DNA of 64,000 nt from Strigops habroptila (taxonomy: Eukaryota > Chordata > Aves > Psittaciformes > Psittacidae), in the NCBI RefSeq assembly GCF_004027225.2, contig NC_044279.2, positions 40,510,744 to 40,574,743 of the forward strand. Direction: 5' to 3'. Shown piece by piece: positions 26,401 to 38,400 of this stretch. Every line of letters starts with the position of its first letter. Within the stretch, counting starts at the first letter, position 1. The notes under the pieces are model-generated. The model was not told where the DNA came from, ran no database searches, and saw nothing but the letters and a program-made list of their open reading frames with translations. The translations under genes and the position numbers were made by a program.

Positions 26401-29400
26401 TTTTGTGTCAGGCAGTCACATTTGCCATCGCCTCAAATCTGCTTTTGGAATCACTTAGTCTATTTTGCAGTAATCTAATTGGAAAGTTTCAGGATAAAAA
26501 GAGTAGTTCAGAGATGCTATCAGTACAAAAGGAGGTGAAAAATTACATCATTTTGGAAGTTAAGGGTACTGTCATTACCTCCAGTCCTTAGTAAAAGTTG
26601 TTAAGCTGTAGAAGGGGATAAAGAATATAATCTCTTACTTTTCTGAATTTACATGGTTAATAGTTAATACTTAAGATTTTGCTGTATTCCCATAAACCTT
26701 TTTGTGAAAGCATTACTATCAGAAGGCTGTGGTTTCTTGATCACTTTAGGCTGGAATGAATTTATACTGTTTGTAAATGGACAGCTCTCTTGACTGGCTA
26801 CTGTAGGCTCAAGGGAACAGAAGCCCAGCTTGTGTGCTTGAAGTGCTCAAGAAAATGCAGCTTAGGAGAAATAAGTGTTCCCTGGTAAATTAACATCTGC
26901 CTGAAAAATAGCCCAGGTTTCTCAGTTTGCTTTTAATAATTGTTAGGTAATGAGAAGGGAGACTTTTTCCTCTTCCCGCAGCTATGGAAAGCAAAGAAAT
27001 ACATTGAACTACTCTCAGGTGCTGCAGGACAATGAATTTCCTTTTTCTTTTGGGCCTCTGCTGACTTGACTTATTCTTTAGCTTTTTGCAGTCTGGCCAG
27101 TACAATTTGCTAGGTAAAATCCTCCTGCAGTTGTGTGGTGTAATAACAGGTGAACAGAGATGGTGTAAATCCTGCTTTTTTTTCTAAAATAACGGAGAAG
27201 AGAAAATCATGTGGGACAAAATAATGAATTTAGTCTTCTATTTTACCTTTTTTTTTTAATTGTAATGTCCTCTGGTATCTTTTCTAACATCTTTTCTTCA
27301 GATAACACTGTCTTATTTAGTAGCTGGGGAAAAATAAAGGTTTGGTGAAGCTGTTGCCTTCTTCAAATACAAAGTTGAAGCTGTGTTTCTGGATAGTAAG
27401 AGAATTGGTTGTAACATGCAGTTTGGATGGCAGCAGATGCCCTGTTACACTTTCAGGTTCTCCTGAAAAGATGGCAACAGAGCAACCTTCCTGCTGGTCT
27501 GACAATGCTTAACTGGTTAATCAAGTTAGTTTTACAGGTTTAGAAAGAAAAAATGTATGCCACAAAATAACCTTGTGCTCAAGAAAAGATGCACTCTCCT
27601 GAGCGTTCAGATACTGTGTTGTCCTGGAGTCAAAGGCAGCCAAGTGGTATGTCACAATTGACATGGCCAATGCATTTTTCTCAATCCCTTTGGCAGCAGA
27701 ATGCAGGCCACAGTTTGCTTTCACTTGGAGGGGCGTCCAGTACACTTGGAACCGACTGCCCCAGGGGTGGAAACACAGCCCTACCATCTGCCATGGATTG
27801 ATCCAGACTGCACTGGAACAGGGGCAAGCTCCAGAACACCTGCAATACGTTGATGACATCATCGTGTGAGGTGATACAACGGAAGAAGTTTTTGAGAAAG
27901 GGAGGAAGATAATCCAAATCCTGCTGAAGGGCGGTTTTGCCATAAAACGGAGTAAGGTCAAGGGACCTGCACAGGAGATTCAATTTTTGGGAATAAAATG
28001 GCAAGATGGACATCACCAGATCCCCACAGACGTGATCAACAAGATAACAGCAATGTCTCCACCAACTAACAAGAAAGAAACACAAGCTTTCTTAGGTGTT
28101 GTGGGGTTCCGGAGAATGCACATCCCAAATTACAGTTCGATTGTAAGCCCTCTCTATCACGTGACCCGGAAGAAGAATGATTTCAAATGGGGCCCTGAGC
28201 AACAACAAGCCTTTGAACAAATTAAACGAGAAATAGTTCATGCAGTAGCCCTTGGACCAGGCCGGGCCGGGCCAGATGTGAAAAATGTGCTCTATACCGC
28301 AGCTGGGGAGAATGGTCCTACCTGGAGCCTCTGGCAGAAAGCTCCAGGGGAGACTCGAGGTCGACCCCTCGGCTTTTGGAGTCAGGGAGATAAAGGATCC
28401 AAGGCCAGCTACACTCCCACTGAAAAAGAGATACTGGCAGCCTATGAAGGGGTTCGAGCTGCCTCAGAAGTGATTGGAACTGAAGCGCAGCTCCTCCTGG
28501 CACCCCGGTTGCCTGTGCTGGGCTGGATGTTCAAAGGCAGGGTCTCCTCTACACATCATGCAACTGATGCTACATGGAGTAAGTGGGCCGCACTAATTAC
28601 ACAACGAGCTCGAATAGGAAATCCCAGTCATCCAGGAATTCTAGAAGTCATCATGGACTGGCCAGAGGGCAAAGATTTTGGGATGTCACCAGAAGAGGAG
28701 GTGACGCTTGCTGAAGAGGCCCCACCATATAATGAACTGTCAGAGAGTGAAAAGCAATATGCCTTGTTTACTGATGGGTCCTGCTGTATTGTGGGAAAGC
28801 ATCGGAGATGGAAGGCAGCTGTGTGGAGTCCCCTGCAACAAGTTGCAGAAACTGCTGAGGGAGAGGGTGAATCGAGTCAGTTTGCAGAGGTGAAAGCCAT
28901 CCAGCTGGCCTTGGACATTGCTGAACGAGAAAAATGGCCAGTACTTTATCTCTATACGGACTCATGGATGGTGGCAAATGCCCTGTGGGGGTGGTTGCAG
29001 CAATGAAAGCAGAGCAACTGGCAGCGCAGAAGTAAACCCATCTGGGCTGCTGCATTGTGGCAAGATATCGCTGCTCGGGTGCAGAACCTGGTGGTGAAGG
29101 TACGCCACGTAGATGCTCATGTACCCAAGAATCGGGCCACTGAGAAACACCGAAACAACCAGCAAGTGGATAAAGCTGCTAAGATTAAAGTGGCTCAGAT
29201 GGACTTAGACTGGCAACATAAGGGTGAATTATTTTTGGCCCGGTGGGCCCATGACACCTCAGGCCATCAAGGCAGAGATGCAACATATAGATGGGCTCGT
29301 GATCGAGGGGTGGACTTAACAATGGACACTATTGCCCAGGTTATTCACGAATGTGAAATATGTGCTGCAATTAAGCAAGCCAAGCGGTTAAAGCCTCTCT

Positions 29401-32400
29401 GGTATGGAGGACGATGGCTGAAGTACAAGTATGGGGAGGCCTGGCAGATTGACTATATTACACTCCCACCAACCCACCAAGGCAAGCGCTATGTGCTTAC
29501 CATGGTGGAAGCAACCACCGGCTGGCTGGAAACATACGCTGTGCCCCATGCCACTGCCCGGAACACTATCCTGGGCCTTGAGAAACAAGTCTTGTGGCGA
29601 CACGGCACCCCAGAGAGAATTGAGTCAGACAATGGGACTCATTTCCGGAACAACCTTATAGACACTTGGGCCAAAGAGCATGGCATTGAGTGGGTATACC
29701 ACATCCCCTACCATGCACCAGCCTCTGGGAAAATCGAACGGTACAATGGGCTGTTAAAAACTACACTGAGAGCAATGGGTGGTGGGACTTTCAAACACTG
29801 GGATACACATTTACCAGAAGCCACCTGGTTGGTCAACAGTAGGGGATTTGCCAACAGGGCTGGCCCAGCCCAGTCAGAACTTTTACGTACTGTAGAGGGG
29901 GATAAAGTTCCTGTGGTGCACATAAAGAATTTGTTGGGGAAGACAGTCTGGGTTATTCCTGCTTCAGGTAAAGGCAAACCCACTCGTGGGGTTGCTTTTG
30001 CTCAGGGACCTGGATATACTTGGTGGGTAATGCGGGAAGATGGGGAAGTCCGATGTGTACCTCAAGGGGATTTGATTTTGGGGGAAAACAGCCAATGAAC
30101 TCAATTGTACGCTGTTGCCTGCTCTATAACACTTTTATAGCCCACCAGCTAGATATCTTCAGGTCGCCAGCAACTCACCCTGACTTCCCTCCGATCATCA
30201 CCTCAACAAAGAATGAATTTTGAGGAAACCAGACGAGCTCAGCAGTGACCAGACGAGTTTGGCGGTATTATCAGCAGGCAACAACCCAACACTACATACT
30301 GTCCCTCCTGCCTTGAAAGACTATTACAAGAGATGGAGCCTGACATCGTGGACTAGATGAATTCAGCAATTTTATAGGGATTGGTCCATGGGCTAGGGAA
30401 TGATATATTTCTCTTTGTGTGTGGGTGTATATATATGTGTATGTATGGGACAGGGGTGATGGTGTGTTGAGAGATGTGGGATCTGAGCATGACGTGAATG
30501 GTATGGAATAAGGGGTGGATACTGTCCTGGGTTCAGCTATAGCAGTAATTTTTCTCCTTCTTAGTAGCTGGTGCAGTGCTGTGTTTTTTAACTTTCAGCC
30601 TGGGAACAGTGCTGATAACACTGATGTTTTTAGTTGTTGCTGAGTAATGTTTACTCCGACCAAGGGCTTTCTCAGTCTCATGCTCTGCCAGGGAGGAGGG
30701 GAAGCCGGGAGGAAACAGAGACAGGACACCTGACCCAAACTGGCCAAAGGGGTATTCCATACCACAGCACGTCATGCCCAGTATATAAACCGGGGGGAGT
30801 TACCCGGGAGGCCGAGATCACTGCTCGGGTCGGGCTGGGTATCGGTCGGCGGGTGGTGAGCAATTGTATCCTCTCGCCTTGTTATTTCACTAATCATTAT
30901 TATCATTGGTGGTAGCAGTAGTGGTTTTGTATTATACCTTAGTTGCGGGACTGCTCTTACCTCAGCCCACGGGAGTTACATTCTTTCGATTCTCCTCCCC
31001 ATCCCTCCGGGAGTGGGGGGAGGAAGAAGAGGGGGAGTGAGCGAGCGGCTGCGTGGTTCTGAGTTACCGGCTGGGCTCAAACCACGACGTGTGAAATTGA
31101 AAAAACATATTTTTCTGAAGAAAAATCTATGCATAAGGATAGATCTGTTTTGAACATGAAGACTTTTGCTGCACTAGTTGTCAGTGGTTTTACGTACTTG
31201 GTTTAAAAGCTCTAAACACTTGAATTTCTTGATTTATTTTTTTCATGTATAAAATATTATAAATGTTCTAACTATATAAATGACTACATGAATGTAGTAC
31301 AATTTAGTGCTACAGAATGTATGTAATACATTAGAATTTCTCTTAACTTGATTTCTTTTTTTTTATTTCCCTGTCTGAAATAGGTACATTGTGTGTAACA
31401 AGTACAAACATGCTCAACTGAAGTTACTCTAATTTGAAATTATTACTGAGAGTTTTGGGATTTGCAACCAAACTACCTTCTTGATAGTTTACTCCAGAAG
31501 TTCTTTACTGTGAGGGTGGTGAGATGCTGGCACAGGTTGCCCAGCGAAGCTGTGGCTGCCCCATCCCTGGCAGTGTTCAAGGCCAGGTTGGACGGGGCTT
31601 GGAGCAACCTGGTCTAGTGGAAGGTGTCCCTGCAGGGGGGTTGGAACTAGGTGATCTCTAAGGTCCCTTCCAACCCAAACTCTTCTGTGATTTTGTGAAG
31701 TCTCCCTAGGCCTCATACGTCTCTTATTCAAGCTGGCAGGGCAGTTTAATGCCTGTTGGGGAGAGGTAGGTATTTGTGACTGTGAATCCTTGTTCAGGTT
31801 AGGTGTATTATATCGTGGCTGTCTTGAGTCAGGATATCCATTTAAAAAAAATAAACATCTGTCTCGTATAGTAATGAAAAAGTTGATCACTCATTTTAAT
31901 AACTAAGTGGAAGTTAGAATCTCAATTAAACACTTTATGAAAGGTGTTTAACAGTGTTTCCAGGTATAGATTGAAGAAACAAAATTTGTGCTCACGAAAC
32001 TCATTTTTGCTCATATGTCAGGGAACACTGAGTAAAGGTAAATAGTTCATTTGAATAAAATAATTTGAAATGCATTTTTAGAACTTTCAGAGAGTTTGCT
32101 TTTTTTGCTTCACTGTTGCAATTCTCATACTTTTACATGGCTGTGCTTAAGTGCACGGCTGATACAGAGGCAGTCGGCTACAGTACTTGTAACAAATGGA
32201 AAATTGTGTAGCAGCTATGTAAAAATCATTGTTCAGTGCCAGCTCGCTGAGCTGACTTTCACATGCACGTAGTTTGTAAAGAAAAATGGCATCTTGCTGC
32301 CCTAGTGATCTGTCAGTACAGTGTTTTAATATAAATTCCACCAAGGGAAACATTAAGGGTTGAAGTGTTGCTTTTCTTCAAAAGAATTAAGTTTGTAGGG

Positions 32401-35400
32401 AGCTGTATCTGGTGAAGAATATGTCATGGTCGTGTCATTTATTTCTGAGACCCATAGGTTAAACATAAAAGATCACCTCTAGAGCTGGGACTGGAGTTGA
32501 AGAATCAATAAAGTATCAGTAGGCTCTAGTCACTGGTATTAATCATTCCCAATTATTTGTTTTCTAGAAGATACATGACTATGCTATTTGAAGTATAACA
32601 TTTATCTGTGGTAGAGTAAGACTTTGTGAGTTTATGGCCAATAGGTTTTTTTAGCTATGCTACATTGCATTTATAAACCCCAAAACCTAAAACTAAACAA
32701 AAAAAAAATTGCTGTTACTTTTTGTTAACCACCTATAAAAATATCCCAGTGTAGGCTTTAGCGGAACTCTGCTATTACAAGTCGTGTTTTCTGGGAGGTG
32801 TTGGAAATCTATACTAGGGAATGCAGTGGCCTGCTTTGCAAGATGCAGAAATATGGCCAGTCAGCTTACCACCTGCAGATCTGGGTAGATTTATAGTTCA
32901 CTGAACTGGGTACTGGGTTTAGTTTGCTATTTATTTATTTTTTCTTTTATTATTTATTAATTTTTTTATTATTATTTATTAATTTTTTCTAAGGAACTTC
33001 AGTAATTCGGATTTTTGGTGTTCTAATAGCAGGTTTTGTCTTTTTAAGGAAATAAAGCCTCAAAGCCATTACAACCATGGGTATAGTGAATCTCTTGGAC
33101 GGAAAAGCCACATTGATGACTACGGCACTTGGGACATTGTCAAAGCCACACAGTAAGTTTATTTTTGAGTGTTAGATTTGTCTGTCTCTGTATTAGTTAA
33201 AAAACAGTAAAATGGATTTTACTGGCACACAATGGGAGGTGAACTGTATTTGTAGATACAGCAGTGGAAGATTTCAGAAGTGGACTCTACAAAATTACTG
33301 TTAAGACAAATTTGTGAGCATTGTATGAAAACATGCATGAGGAATTATGGTAAATTGTAAATATAGGTGGTTGCTGGACAGAGTGTTGGAAGCGAACATA
33401 TGGTTTTCTTCCTGTTCATAGTGATGTTTATTTTCTGTAGATGATGATTAAGAGGTAAATGGGCAACATTGATACACAGACATGAGGGTTTCCTTGGTTT
33501 GTCAACATCATTTATAGGTTAGAAGGAATATGTGTCCGTGTAATTTCCTTCGTTGTCTCTGATCCCGCAGTCTCACTGCTCGTGTGGAACTGAGTTTATT
33601 GCTGAGAAAGGATTGTAGAGGTAAACAGTTTGCAAATTTAATAATTGTATTATTAATGCATATGAGTTATACAAATTTGCCTTCTACACAGTCCTGTAGT
33701 ACATAGTAAGTCACAAAACTTTCTGAAGAATTGTCCCAAAGCTACTTTTTAGCTTGCTGTTGTTTACCATTCAGAGACCACCACGACTGTGACTTTTCTT
33801 CAATGAGCCGAAGCGATAGTTTTGTAAGATTTTTATTTTCTTGTACCGTTAATTTGAATGCTTATACCATTATTTATCTTGGTGAGCTGTTTGATTTTTT
33901 TCGTCTTAGAAGTTTTTTCCATTTTTCCTAAAAGGCATCTTCTCCAACTGAAAGCAGTTTTGCAGCTCTGCATGTGACATACGTCCCATTTAGGTTTAGG
34001 AAGTATGTACTTTCCGTCACTTCTTGAGTTGTGAGGAGTTTAAGTTCGTGAAATAGATGTTGACTGGCTTTGCAGTTGTTGCTCTAAATTCTTTATTAGC
34101 AATACTACAATCCACAATCATCATATTAGAAAATTTTTAGAAATGAAAATATTTTCATAGTATCAAACTATCTGCTTCTTAAAAGCCTGGAAATATGACA
34201 GCAGAAGTGGTTTTACACATTACCTGCTTCAATCCTGGTAAGCTCATTGCATGTTTGGAACCCTAAAACACATTTGTCCCTGCTAGCCCTCAAATTTAGA
34301 CTGATTGTGCTTTCAGCTGAGTTGTAATTCTTTTCTAGTCTCCTCAAACAAGAATCAACAGAGCTGTGAGTTATCCGTTATGTTCCTTTCCAGTCATGGA
34401 AAGATGGGATTTACAGAGAGGATGACAAGTCACTGAAGAGGACTGTAGTTCTGTATCATAGCCCTAATGGTTAATATCACAGGGAAGGGGGACTGTCAGC
34501 ATGGGTATATGATCAAGTTGTGGTATCCAGACAGCACTTTCCTGACTAGAGGGAGAACTCACCTTTAAGTATTTACTGGGATTAGAAGGCTATGTTGTGT
34601 AAAGCAGCTGTCTTAAAGGGAAAAATCTCTGAAATTTGAGGCAGAAAATAAACTCCCCGAGTATCATAATACTTGAAATAAAAAATAGAATAATGCTGCT
34701 AATATATTAATTCTGTTATTAAAAAGATATACAGTTCCTAATAAAATGATGTAGTTACTTTTATAGAAATACAATGTCTCTTTTATATACATGAAGAATA
34801 TCCTCTACCACTTGTCCTCAAAAATCAATATTCACTTAGATTAAAATATCTGGTGACTTACTTTTTACTTCAGTGCTAATGTAAGGTGCCACAAAAAGTT
34901 CTGCAAAAAAGGGGAACATAAATCCTTAAACATTAAAGATTATGATGAAAAATGGGATAAAAAGGTTTAAAACTCATCTGTACTTCATATGTGCTGTTTG
35001 ACTGTAGAATTGTATTTTGAGATGTTGAGTTTATGGACACATGATTACAGAGAAATAAAACAATGTTAGTAAAATAAAGCATTTGCTCTTGTGTTTTTCA
35101 GCAAGGGAAAATAAAAGCTTGCAAACTGCACACGTTTTTCCAAACGTATTTGTTCTTTCATATCTTGTTGAACTGTTTATGTGCTTTATCTTCTTAGTCT
35201 GTAGATTGGATACTTATTAAATTAACATGCTCATGCACTATGAGCTACAAATCTAATAACATCTTACCATCAAATTAAGGCTTTATATAGAAAAGAGATT
35301 GAGCTGATGTTCTCATTTCAAAGACTTTATCACTATTTGTATTTTTTTTCCTCATCATGTTCCTGATAAGTTCTTCCACAGGCGTGGGGCCCTCGGTATG

Positions 35401-38400
35401 ATTTATGCTAAAAATAGGCTCTCACTGTGTTTATTTTGCAGAAACTTGTGCTGGCTTTTAGTATCTATTGTTATAAAGGACACTTTTCACTGGCTTTCTT
35501 ATAAACATGGCCAAGGGCATGTAGGTAGTGTTAAAAGTAGTAGTGTCTTGGCCCTTTGTCTTGCAGATGTTACAGTGTGTGTGCAATCTCTTGGCATCTT
35601 GTATGTCAGTTCTAGCAATATTATTTGGTTCATGTGACGTTTCCACTGTGCTTCTGAAAGTAGAGTTGGGCTGCTCATGTATTTGAAAACCTGCTTTCAA
35701 AGCAGCAGTAAAAAAATCATCCATTCTTGCCTTTGCGATTGCAATGAAGGAACATTGCGTACTAATACTTAATAAATACTTCACCTTTAACTGCACAGAA
35801 GATGTTTGAATTTCTGCTGCCTCTACAAAATCAGAGGGAGGGCTGTGTGCTGGTTTAATTTCTCTGAGATAGAATTCAGTGCTCTCACTAAGGCTGCAGG
35901 GGAATGGAGTCTTGTAAAAAAAGTCCTAAGTGATTTAAAAGTGAAATTTAATGGGGAGATGTTGGGTATGTTTCTCTCTTCTGGCACCCTGTGTCATCCA
36001 AGGCTGGAACCATAACTTTGAATGTGATGTCTTGGCAAGAGTACTTTGTTAACATAATAACTTGAAGTTTCTGCCTTTGTTGTTTTAAATCTTTTAAGCC
36101 ATGAAACTAGGGAAAAGTAGCTAATGTTCACAGGTAGAGAAGTGTATGGTGGATTATGACTAGGAGAACAAAATCATACAATCATAGAATGGTTTGGGTT
36201 GGAAGGGACCTTAAAGCTCGTCTAGTTCCAACACCTCTGCCACAGGCAGGGACACCTTCCACTAGACCAGATTGCTCAAAGCCCCATTAATCCTTGCATT
36301 GTGATTTTTCAGTTCTGTTGAGGCACCTTCTTCCTGCCCATGGCAGGGGGATTGGAACTAGATGATCTTAAGGTCCTTTCCAACCCTAGCTATTCTATGA
36401 TTCTTGTAGCGAACCTGAGCAAATTCCCACTATGCTGAAAGTGTGTCAAACAACCACTATGAATATAGGTATTAAACATTAATGATATTAATGAGTGCTT
36501 TTGTGACTCCTGGAAGATTGATTCCTTGTGCTCAAGTGTGAAGATTTCATTATCACAAGATTAACTTTTCTGTTAGTTTTATTCATTGAGATCATTGAAA
36601 ATGAAGTCATGTGCATTGTGAAATAGTGCAGCACGAAAGATGAAATATGCTGTGTCTTGCTCAGGAAAAAGATTCTCAGATACATCAGAGAACATGCTTT
36701 TTTCCTCATGATTTCTCATGATTCATGGGGTAACTGGTAAGAAAATAGGTTACATACGGAATAATTTAAATCAGTGAGGGTTGGCCAAAGTGACAATTAC
36801 TCCTGGCTTTTTTCAGCTATTCACAGGAGAAGATGGGCAGATGCTGACATAGCTATACATTCTGTATGCCTGGTCATTTGTGCCCATGGAGTTCGATTAT
36901 ATTGCTGAAAGTGAAATGTATCTAAAGTTCACATGGAAGCCTAATATAGCTGCAACTGTTTAGACAGTTTGAGGCTTTGGAACACATGCAAGAGCTGAAT
37001 TTCTCTTGTCTCTCAACATCACTGTTAACGGTTCATTAAGCAGCTCTTGAGTTGTCCCTTTGCTGTTGAAAACAAAACTATCTTGCTGTTTAACACAAAA
37101 CCCATGAGAAGGTATGAAAGGCTTTGTTAGTATTTAACCGCCGTCATTCATGGGAATGAGACTTCAAAAGATAAAAAACGATCATTTTTCTACTAATTGC
37201 ATTTCCAGTTAAAACAGCTTTGATTGGAGTTACAATGACAGCAAGCTGAGGGAATTTGCTCCTGGCTTACCTACTGTTTGTTGGCATGGCGATGTGCTCA
37301 CTGAAGAGAGATTCCTTCCTAGTACTGTGGCCAAATTTTATGTTAATCATGTGGCAAAGCTGGCAGTGTCTATTTCCAAGAGTCGATGTGCTTGCAGAAA
37401 AAAGATTAAAAGAATGGATTACATGTTTAAAATGCAAAAGCCTTCTAGGGTACTATTTTTGAAAGTATTAAATTCAGGATATCTTTAACCTGCAATGACA
37501 GATAAAATGTTACAGGTTAGTTACCAAAATGGCTTAGAGACTGCAATAGTGAAACAAGCTTGCACGGTGGTATTTTTGCCCTGGGAGAACTAGTTCCATT
37601 TCTTTCAGAACCAGGGAAGCTCAGTAGGATGCTTTAATTATACTTCATATTGATGTTTACAGCATGACAGTCACCCTCTAGAATTCACCCAGATGCTGAA
37701 AATTTGTTAGACTAATACATAAGTGTCTTGTGAGGATTTGACTCCTTTCCTCCATTCCTCGTTCTTGAAGGACATAGAGCCTTTTATAACAATGTTATAA
37801 GCACGATGATGCTGAGTGTCTGAAAGAGATAATTTTCTCATTCTGTAGCCTAGCAGTGCATCATGAACTTTTGGAGAAGGCACGGTGAAGTCAACTGCAG
37901 CAACTCAATGGAAGAAGACTATAGGTAGTATGTGAGAGAAGACTTCTAGGGCAGAGCTCAAGAAACCATGACTGCATTGGATTCAGTGTTTTATTTCATT
38001 GTAAAGAGCCTGCTGTTGCCAGGAAGAGGAGCAAATTGTTGTGAATTCTTGACCTTTTTTGCTAGGCAAATTTTGTTTGTCTACGTCTTTAAGTCCTTTT
38101 GTGACAACTTAGTAAATTGAAGATTTATTAAATGATACCTTCTGTCTTACGTCTTTTGTAATCCATTATGATTGAATTCAAGATACTGAAATAAATTGCT
38201 AGGAACAGTCAGACTGATGGTTACTTAAATAAAAAATTGCTATATACCTCATACTTACTTTAATTTTTGGAAAGTGTTTTGTTTTCCTGGGAAGGCTCTT
38301 CAGATGTATTGCAGAACTTCCCGATTTGTTTTATGGCCAAGTGGTAGGAAGTACCTTGCAGTTTGTCTTCCAGTGGGGAATAGGGGAAGTCTCTGATGCT

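Larger units (their letters stand above)
27603..31089 (+). mobile_element. Decayed, 5'-truncated endogenous retrovirus in intron 1
   Basis: The element comprises a partial pol (27603-30098), about 425 bases of non-coding 3' region, a purine-rich tract (GGAATAAGGGGTGGA) just before the LTR, and a single LTR (30523-31089). No gag, protease, env, primer-binding site or 5' LTR is visible, and sequence left of about 27,600 is not recognisably retroviral. It lies in the same orientation as ZDHHC17. The left end is abrupt, in the middle of the reverse-transcriptase domain, which suggests a deletion after insertion rather than an intact provirus. The precise retroviral class was not determined. The lack of env and the LTR type resemble abundant bird ERVs. 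Confidence 0.9.
11445..33048 (+). other. ZDHHC17 intron 1
   Basis: This 21.6-kb intron runs from GTGAGG at 11445 to the TTTTTAAG acceptor ending at 33048. Identifiable content is the rest of the CpG island (to about 11,930), CR1 tails at 21,436-21,901, 25,398-25,575 and 31,498-31,697, a decayed retrovirus at 27,603-31,089, and low-complexity tracts. The stretches 11,930-21,435, 21,902-25,397, 25,576-27,600 and 31,698-33,048 are AT-rich and hold no gene or repeat family that I recognise. Confidence 0.85.

Noticed and set aside
27521..28085. Minus-strand open frames of 134-146 codons
   Set aside because: They are antisense shadows of the retroviral reverse-transcriptase segment.
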